In this document: in pieces, positions 58,137-64,000 of the stretch
Layout: every line of letters begins with the position of its first letter
Position numbering within the stretch: the stretch's first letter is position 1
From: Nocardia cyriacigeorgica GUH-2
GTDB taxonomy: Bacteria; Actinomycetota; Actinomycetes; Mycobacteriales; Mycobacteriaceae
Assembly: GCF_000284035.1 (NCBI RefSeq)
Contig: NC_016887.1
Span: 744,001-808,000 of the forward strand
Direction of reading: 5' to 3'
DNA length: 64,000 bases
Made by a program: the position numbers and the translations under genes
Notes under the pieces: model-generated
Told to the model about the DNA's origin: nothing
What the model saw: the letters and a program-made list of their open reading frames with translations, nothing else
Databases searched by the model: none

Positions 58137-61100
58137 ATGGAAACTGCCCGTCGTTCCGCTCGTGGTAGCCGTCGCCGCCGCTCGGGCAGCCCGCTGTTCG
58201 GACAGCTGCTCACCGCGGCGGTCGAATCCTCGGCCACCTCGGTCGCGATCCGGTTCAACCCGACGGGTGAGCCCGCCGACGAGCGCACCCTCACCTATCA
58301 GGAACTCGACCAGCAGTCCTCGCAGGTCGCGCGGGAGCTGATCGACCGCGGCGTCGGTCCAGGCGATGTGGTGGCGATCGGGATCGCGCGCAGCCTGGAA
58401 TCGGTGCTCGCGGTGTGGGCGGTGGCCAAGACCGGCGCCGCCTATGTGCCCGTGGATCCCGGTTATCCGGCCGACCGGATCAATCACATCGTCGCCGATT
58501 CCGGCGCCGTCATCGGGCTGACCACCTCGGCGCATCGCCCGGTGCTCGGCACCGGCGTGTACTGGGTGGAACTCGATGATCCGGTGGTGTCCGAGCGCAT
58601 CGCCAAGCGGCCCAACCATCCGATTTCCTATGCCGACCGGGTGCGTCCGCTCGACGAACGTCATCCGGCCTACGTCATCTACACCTCCGGTTCCACCGGG
58701 CGCCCCAAGGGCGTGGTGGTCACCCACTCCGGTCTGGCCGGTCTGGTCGCCGCCGAACGCGAGCACTACGGGGTCACCGAGGATTCGCGGGTGCTGCACG
58801 TGTGCTCGCCGAACTTCGACGTCTCGGTGCTGGAGCTGCTGCTCGCCTTCACCTCCGGTGCGACGCTGGTGATCGCGCCGCCGTCGGTGTTCGGCGGGTT
58901 CGAGCTGGCCGATCTGCTGCGCCGCGAGCAGGTCACGCACATGCTGATCACCCCGGGCGCGCTGGAATCGGTGGATCCGGCCGGGCTCGATGATCTCGAG
59001 GTCGTGGTGGTGGCCGGCGACAAGTTCGGCCCCGAGCTGGTCGGGCGCTGGGCCGGTGAGCACGCCTTCTACAACGGTTACGGCCCCACCGAGGCCACCA
59101 TCCTCGCCACCAGCACCCCGCAGATGACGCCGGACGGGCCGATCACCATCGGTACCGCCATTCCGGGTGTCGGTGCGTTCGTGCTGGATTCGCGGCTGCG
59201 GCCGGTGCCCGCCGGTGTGGTGGGCGAGCTGTACCTGTCGGGTCCGGCGCTGGCCCAGGGCTATCTGGGACGGCCGGGGCTGACCGCCGAGCGCTTCGTG
59301 GCCAGCCCCTTCGGGGCCGATACCGGCAACCCGGGCGCCCGGCTGTACCGCACCGGTGACCTGGTGCGTCGCACCGAGACCGGTGGGCCCGACGGGGGCG
59401 TCATCGAATATCTGGGCCGCTCGGACTTCCAGGTCAAGATCCGTGGCTTCCGGATCGAACTGGGCGAGATCGACAACGCCCTCACCGCGCATCCGGATAT
59501 CGACTTCGCCGCGACCCTGGGCAAGACGCTGCCCTCGGGCGCGACGGCGCTGGTGTCGTATGTGCTGCCGCGCGCCGGAACCACCGTCGACACCGGCGAA
59601 TTGGCCGACTTCATCGGTGAATCGCTGCCCGGCTACATGATTCCGGCGTCGATCATGGTGCTGGACGAGATTCCGCTGACGCCGGTCGGCAAGCTGGACC
59701 GGGCCGCGCTGCCCGAACCGGTCTTCGCCGCACGGGCCTTCCGCGCGCCGTCGACGCCGGTGGAGGAGATCGTCGCCGACGTCTTCGCGGCCCTGTTGGT
59801 CTCCGGCGACGCCACCCGCGTCGGCGCCGATGACGACTTCTTCGAGCTCGGCGGCAACTCGCTGCTGGCCGCCCAGGCCGCCGCCCGTATCGGTGCGGCG
59901 CTCGATGTGCGGGTGCCGGTGCAGTTGCTGTTCGAGGCGACCACCGTCGCCGCGCTGGCCGCGCGGGTGGAACAGCATTCGGGTTCGGCCGCCGGTCGCG
60001 CGCTGACCGCCGTCGAGCGCCCGGAACGGATTCCGCTGTCGTACGCCCAGCAGCGGATGTGGTTCCTCAACCGCTTCGATCCCGGCAGCGCGGTCAACAA
60101 CATCCCGGTGGCCGTGCGGTTGTCGGGCCGGCTGGATGTGGACGCGCTGCGCGCCGCGGTGCGCGATCTGGCCGAACGGCACGAGGTGCTGCGCACGCGC
60201 TACCCCGAGGTCGACGGCGAGGGCTACCAGCTGGTGCTCCCGACCGCCGATCCGCGCGCCATCCCGGCCCTGACCGTCGAGCCCGCCACCGAGGCACAGG
60301 TGCCCGAACTGGTGGCCGCCGCGGTGACCGCCGGTTTCGACGTCACCGCCGCGCCGCCGGTGCGGTTGCGGCTGCTGGTGCTCAGCGAGACCGAACATGT
60401 GCTGATCTGCGTCATCCACCACATCGCCGGTGACGGTTTCTCCATGGGCCCGCTGACCCGCGACCTGATGAGCGCCTATGTGGACCGCACCCGCGGCGGT
60501 GCGCCGGAATGGCCGCCGTTGCAGGTGCAGTACGCCGATTTCGCGCTGTGGCAGCGCGAGGTGCTCGGCGCCGAGGACGATCCGGAATCGGTGCTGGCCC
60601 AGCAGATCGACTACTGGCGCAAGGAATTGGCCGCGCTGCCCGAGCAGCTGGACTTGCCCGCCGATCGGCCGCGCCCGGCGGTGGCGTCCAACCATGGCGC
60701 CACGCTGGCCTTCGAGATCGACGCCGACATCCACGCGGCGCTGACTCGCCTTGCGCACCAGCACAATTCGACGCTGTTCATGGTCGTGCACGCCGCACTC
60801 GCCGCGCTGCTGGCCCGTCTGTCGGGTACCAGGGATATCGCCATCGGCACGCCGGTCGCCGGCCGCGGTGAGGCCGCGCTCGACGATCTGATCGGCATGT
60901 TCGTCAACACCCTGGTGCTGCGCACCGAGGTGGATCCGGGCGCGAGCTTCGACGAGCTGCTTGCCGCGGTCCGCCACACCGATGTGCGTGCCTTCGGCCA
61001 CGCCGACGTCCCGTTCGAACGCCTGGTGGAGCTGCTGGACCCGGTGCGCTCGGCCTCCCGGCATCCGCTGTTCCAGGTGATGCTGACCTTCCAGAACCTC

Positions 61101-64000
61101 GCCCAGACCGAGCTGGAGCTGCCGGGCCTGAAGGTGGCCGGGGTGGATCTGGCGGTGCCGCTGGCGAAGTTCGACCTGCAGTTGGCGCTGGTGGAGAACA
61201 TCGATCGGCACGGCGCACCGCAGGGCATGTCGGCCGCGTTCACCTATGCCACCGATCTGTTCGACGCCGCCACCGTGCAGGATTTCGCCGACCGGTTCGG
61301 CCGCATTCTGGCCGCCGCGGCCGCCGATTCCCGCGCGGTCGTCGGCGACGTGGACGTGCTCGCCCCCGGCGAGCGCGAACTGGTGCTGCACGAATGGAAC
61401 ACCCCGGGTGTCTCGGTTCCCGAGGTGACGCTGGTCGACCTGATCCAGATCCAGGCCCGCAGGCGCCCCGACGCCGACGCCATCCGTTACCAGGACATCA
61501 CCCTCGGCTTCGGCGAATTGCAGCGCCGCGCCAATCGGGTGGCGCGTGCGCTGATCGCGCAGGGCGCTGGGCCGGAAAACCTGGTGGCCGTGGCCATGCC
61601 GCGTACCGAGCAGCTGCCGGTCGCGCTGCTCGGTGTGCTCACCGCGGGCGCGGGCTACCTGCCGATCGACACCACCTACCCGGCCCAGCGGCTCGAGTTC
61701 ATGCTCGGCGACGCGCGGCCGACCTGCATCCTGACCACCGCCGCCGAGCTGGATTCGGTTCCGGCGGGCGATATTCCGGTGGTGCTGATCGAGGACACCG
61801 ATCGTTTCGCCGACGCACCGGTCACCGATGCCGACCGGATCGCGCCGCTGCGCCCGGACAACCTCGCTTACGTCATCTACACCTCCGGATCCACCGGCGT
61901 GCCCAAGGGTGTCGGCGTCGCGCACCGCAATGTGGTGGAGCTGTTCGCCAACACCCAGCTGATGTTCGAGTTCGACGAATCGGACGTGTGGACGCTGTTC
62001 CACTCCTACGCCTTCGACTTCTCGGTGTGGGAGCTGTGGTGCGCGCTGGCCAACGGCGGTGCGGTCGTGGTGGTCGACTATCTCACCTCGCGTTCGCCGG
62101 AGCAGTTCCGTGAGTTGCTGATTCGCGAACAGGTGACGGTGCTGAATCAGACGCCGTCGGCGTTCTATCAGCTGGCCGAGGCCGACCGCGCGGTGCATCC
62201 CGACGACGAGGGCAAGTTCGCGCTGCGCTACGTGATCTTCGGCGGTGAGGCGCTGGATCTGCGTCAACTGCGCCGCTGGTACGAACGCCACGGCGGCCCG
62301 GACTCGGCGGAGAACAGCTCGCCGTGGCTGGTGAACATGTACGGCATCACCGAGACGACGGTGCATGTGTCGTTCCTGTCGGTGGACGAACAGCTGGTGG
62401 ACAACCCGGCCAGCGTCATCGGGCGGGCGCTGCCCGGCCTGGACGCCTTCGTCCTCGACGACCGTCTGCACCCGGCGCCCGTCGGTGTGGCAGGGGAGAT
62501 CTATGTGGCCGGCGAACAGCTCTCGCGCGGCTACCTCGGCCGTCCGGGGCTGGCGGCGACCAGGTTCGTGGCCAACCCCTTCGGCGCACCGGGTTCGCGG
62601 ATGTACCGCACCGGCGATATCGGCCGCTGGGTCGGCTTCGGTGGCCGCGCCAATCTCGAATACGCCGGCCGCAGCGATCAGCAGGTGCAGCTGCGCGGCT
62701 TCCGCATCGAACTCGGTGAGATCGAGGCGGCGCTGCAGCGGTGCGCGGGTGTGGGCCAGACCGTGGCGCTGGTGCGTTCCGACGAACACACCGGCGACCG
62801 GCTGATCGGCTACGTGGTGCCCGCCGCCGACCGTGCGCCGGGAACCGAACTCGACCCGGTCGCCCTGCGCACCGAGGTCGCCGAATTCCTCACCGGCTAC
62901 ATGGTTCCCGATGCCATCGTGGTGCTCGACGCGCTGCCGCTGACCCCCAACGGCAAGCTCGATCGCCGGGCGCTGCCGGCACCGGAGTTCGTCTCCGGCG
63001 CCACCTTCCGCGCCCCGGGCTCGCCGGTCGAGCAGGCCGTGGCCGAGGTGTTCGCCGGTCTGCTCGGCGCCGCCGAAGTCGGCCTCGACGACGATTTCTT
63101 CAGTCTCGGCGGCAACTCGCTGCTGGCCACCCGCGCGGTGGCCCGGATCAACGAGGCGCTCGACGCCGGTCTCGCGGTGCGCGAGCTGTTCGAGGCCCCG
63201 ACGGTCGCCGAACTGGCGGCCCGGATCGAACCGGGCGCCGGTGGCGGTGCCGCGCGGCCGCCGCTCACGCGGGCCGAGCGCATCGACCGGGCGCCGCTGT
63301 CGCTGGCCCAGCAGCGGATGTGGGTGCTCAACCAGTTCGATCCGGCCTCACCCGCCTACAACATCCCGCTGGCCATCCGGCTGTCCGGCTCGCTCGATGT
63401 GCCCGCGCTGCGGCACGCGGTGGCCGATGTGCTGGAACGGCACGAGACCCTGCGCACCCGCTACCCGGCGGCCGCGGGGGACCAGGTGGCCTATCAGGAG
63501 ATCCTGCCGGTCAGCGCGGCCATGCCCGGTGGGCTGGAGATGGTGACCACCTCGGATCCGATCAGCCGGATCACCGAGCTGATGTCCACCGGATTCGATG
63601 TCACCGAACAGGTTCCGGTGCGCGCGCTGCTGCTCGGCAACGGCGCCGACGAGTACCTGCTCGCGATGGTGGTGCACCACATCGCCGCCGACGGCGCGTC
63701 GATGGCGCCGCTGGCCCGTGACCTGATGACCGCCTATCTGGCGCGCCGGGGCGGCAATTCGCCGCGCTGGTCGCCGCTGGAGGTGCAGTACGCCGACTTC
63801 GCCATCTGGCAGCGCGCGGTCATCGGCACCGATGACGACGAGAACTCCATCGCCGCCCGGCAGCTGGCGTACTGGCGCGAGCAACTCGCCGGTCTCAGCG
63901 GTGAGCTGGAACTGCCGCTGGACCGTCCGCGTCCGGCGATCCCGTCCATGCGCGGCGCCTCGACCGGGTTCGCGCTGTCGGCCGACGTGCACCAGGCGTT
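58137..64000 (+). CDS. Non-ribosomal peptide synthetase, A-T-C-A-T-C... (3' end outside the window)
   Basis: 1954 codons without stop to the right edge. Domains: A1 (about 58200-59720; [21 protein letters not shown]), T1 (Ser codon 59859 in [10 protein letters not shown]), C1 (about 60010-61370; HHIAGDGFS), A2 (about 61440-62990; [21 protein letters not shown]), T2 (Ser codon 63117 in [10 protein letters not shown]), C2 (from 63275; HHIAADGAS). There is no C domain before A1, so this is an initiation module. Stachelhaus positions read from the sequence: A1 D-V-L-L-V-A-G-I-L (no assignment), A2 D-F-W-N-I-G-M-V-H (threonine). ATG 58137 follows [10 protein letters not shown] without in-frame upstream start. 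Confidence 0.95.
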   Translation, partial: METARRSARGSRRRRSGSPLFGQLLTAAVESSATSVAIRFNPTGEPADERTLTYQELDQQSSQVARELIDRGVGPGDVVAIGIARSLESVLAVWAVAKTGAAYVPVDPGYPADRINHIVADSGAVIGLTTSAHRPVLGTGVYWVELDDPVVSERIAKRPNHPISYADRVRPLDERHPAYVIYTSGSTGRPKGVVVTHSGLAGLVAAEREHYGVTEDSRVLHVCSPNFDVSVLELLLAFTSGATLVIAPPSVFGGFELADLLRREQVTHMLITPGALESVDPAGLDDLEVVVVAGDKFGPELVGRWAGEHAFYNGYGPTEATILATSTPQMTPDGPITIGTAIPGVGAFVLDSRLRPVPAGVVGELYLSGPALAQGYLGRPGLTAERFVASPFGADTGNPGARLYRTGDLVRRTETGGPDGGVIEYLGRSDFQVKIRGFRIELGEIDNALTAHPDIDFAATLGKTLPSGATALVSYVLPRAGTTVDTGELADFIGESLPGYMIPASIMVLDEIPLTPVGKLDRAALPEPVFAARAFRAPSTPVEEIVADVFAALLVSGDATRVGADDDFFELGGNSLLAAQAAARIGAALDVRVPVQLLFEATTVAALAARVEQHSGSAAGRALTAVERPERIPLSYAQQRMWFLNRFDPGSAVNNIPVAVRLSGRLDVDALRAAVRDLAERHEVLRTRYPEVDGEGYQLVLPTADPRAIPALTVEPATEAQVPELVAAAVTAGFDVTAAPPVRLRLLVLSETEHVLICVIHHIAGDGFSMGPLTRDLMSAYVDRTRGGAPEWPPLQVQYADFALWQREVLGAEDDPESVLAQQIDYWRKELAALPEQLDLPADRPRPAVASNHGATLAFEIDADIHAALTRLAHQHNSTLFMVVHAALAALLARLSGTRDIAIGTPVAGRGEAALDDLIGMFVNTLVLRTEVDPGASFDELLAAVRHTDVRAFGHADVPFERLVELLDPVRSASRHPLFQVMLTFQNLAQTELELPGLKVAGVDLAVPLAKFDLQLALVENIDRHGAPQGMSAAFTYATDLFDAATVQDFADRFGRILAAAAADSRAVVGDVDVLAPGERELVLHEWNTPGVSVPEVTLVDLIQIQARRRPDADAIRYQDITLGFGELQRRANRVARALIAQGAGPENLVAVAMPRTEQLPVALLGVLTAGAGYLPIDTTYPAQRLEFMLGDARPTCILTTAAELDSVPAGDIPVVLIEDTDRFADAPVTDADRIAPLRPDNLAYVIYTSGSTGVPKGVGVAHRNVVELFANTQLMFEFDESDVWTLFHSYAFDFSVWELWCALANGGAVVVVDYLTSRSPEQFRELLIREQVTVLNQTPSAFYQLAEADRAVHPDDEGKFALRYVIFGGEALDLRQLRRWYERHGGPDSAENSSPWLVNMYGITETTVHVSFLSVDEQLVDNPASVIGRALPGLDAFVLDDRLHPAPVGVAGEIYVAGEQLSRGYLGRPGLAATRFVANPFGAPGSRMYRTGDIGRWVGFGGRANLEYAGRSDQQVQLRGFRIELGEIEAALQRCAGVGQTVALVRSDEHTGDRLIGYVVPAADRAPGTELDPVALRTEVAEFLTGYMVPDAIVVLDALPLTPNGKLDRRALPAPEFVSGATFRAPGSPVEQAVAEVFAGLLGAAEVGLDDDFFSLGGNSLLATRAVARINEALDAGLAVRELFEAPTVAELAARIEPGAGGGAARPPLTRAERIDRAPLSLAQQRMWVLNQFDPASPAYNIPLAIRLSGSLDVPALRHAVADVLERHETLRTRYPAAAGDQVAYQEILPVSAAMPGGLEMVTTSDPISRITELMSTGFDVTEQVPVRALLLGNGADEYLLAMVVHHIAADGASMAPLARDLMTAYLARRGGNSPRWSPLEVQYADFAIWQRAVIGTDDDENSIAARQLAYWREQLAGLSGELELPLDRPRPAIPSMRGASTGFALSADVHQA

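Noticed and set aside
57963..62789. Very long open frame (1608 codons) on the minus strand
   Set aside because: It is antisense to the NRPS gene, with low-complexity Arg/Gly/His/Gln composition and no domains; such mirror frames are common in GC-rich genes with biased third positions.
1..64000. CRISPR arrays
   Set aside because: No series of regularly spaced short repeats was seen; the repeats present are paired or tandem and explained above.

Overview
The window is high-GC actinobacterial chromosome, most likely Nocardia or a close relative in the Mycobacteriales. The pointers are a three-domain mycobacterial-type LigD, a WXG100/YbaB pair, a fused ECF transporter resembling M. tuberculosis Rv2326c/Rv2325c, an F420-dependent Ddn-like protein, an SCO5389-family protein and a large NRPS gene with Nocardia-like organisation. 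The genus is inferred from gene content; no rRNA gene is present. Both edges cut genes: ligD on the left and the NRPS on the right.

Layout. 1-4 kb: the LigD C-terminal part, a small MT0933-like antitoxin, a secreted protein and the WXG100/YbaB pair. 4-9 kb: an ECF transporter operon, then a CDF metal exporter and an AraC regulator. 9-20 kb: mostly housekeeping and accessory enzymes, including a DHFR-like reductase, a Ddn-like protein, a CpdA-like phosphoesterase near a class III adenylate cyclase, a pseudouridine synthase, a CocE-type hydrolase, a thiolase and a tandem universal stress protein. 20-25.5 kb: ppnP, then a PucR/CdaR-type regulator divergent from an aldehyde dehydrogenase-GMC oxidoreductase operon, with two matching 22-bp palindromes between them. 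25.5-30.5 kb: AGCS and BCCT transporters, an orphan EhuB-like binding protein and a membrane-anchored DsbA-like protein. 30.7-35.8 kb: two more DHFR-like reductases, an AraC regulator, and an MFS exporter-cupin operon divergent from a TetR gene over a near-perfect palindrome.

36-42 kb holds a cassette present twice: an XRE regulator with a long helical C-terminus, divergent from a 99-aa protein (93/99 identical between copies) and an overlapping 25-aa single-pass membrane microprotein, behind a conserved leader hairpin.

43.2-50.0 kb is an integrated AICE/pSAM2-like element in the 3' end of tRNA-Arg(CCT). It is bounded by 50-bp direct repeats (48/50) and carries Rep, Xis and tyrosine integrase genes but no recognisable Tra/FtsK gene. 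Its cargo includes an HTH-sensor protein with a PP2C-like phosphatase, divergent from the replication genes over three GTTTAG boxes, and an inverted duplication of a small zinc-finger gene of which one copy is decayed. Tandem TGCGTAC repeats occur just inside both ends.

50-64 kb is chromosomal again: a small secreted peptide, a Baeyer-Villiger-type monooxygenase, a fatty-acyl-CoA ligase, an SCO5389-family protein, a nitronate monooxygenase-like enzyme, an M23 peptidase behind a structured leader, a LuxR-type regulator and an NRPS (A-T-C-A-T-C..., running off the edge). The second adenylation domain carries an exact threonine specificity code.
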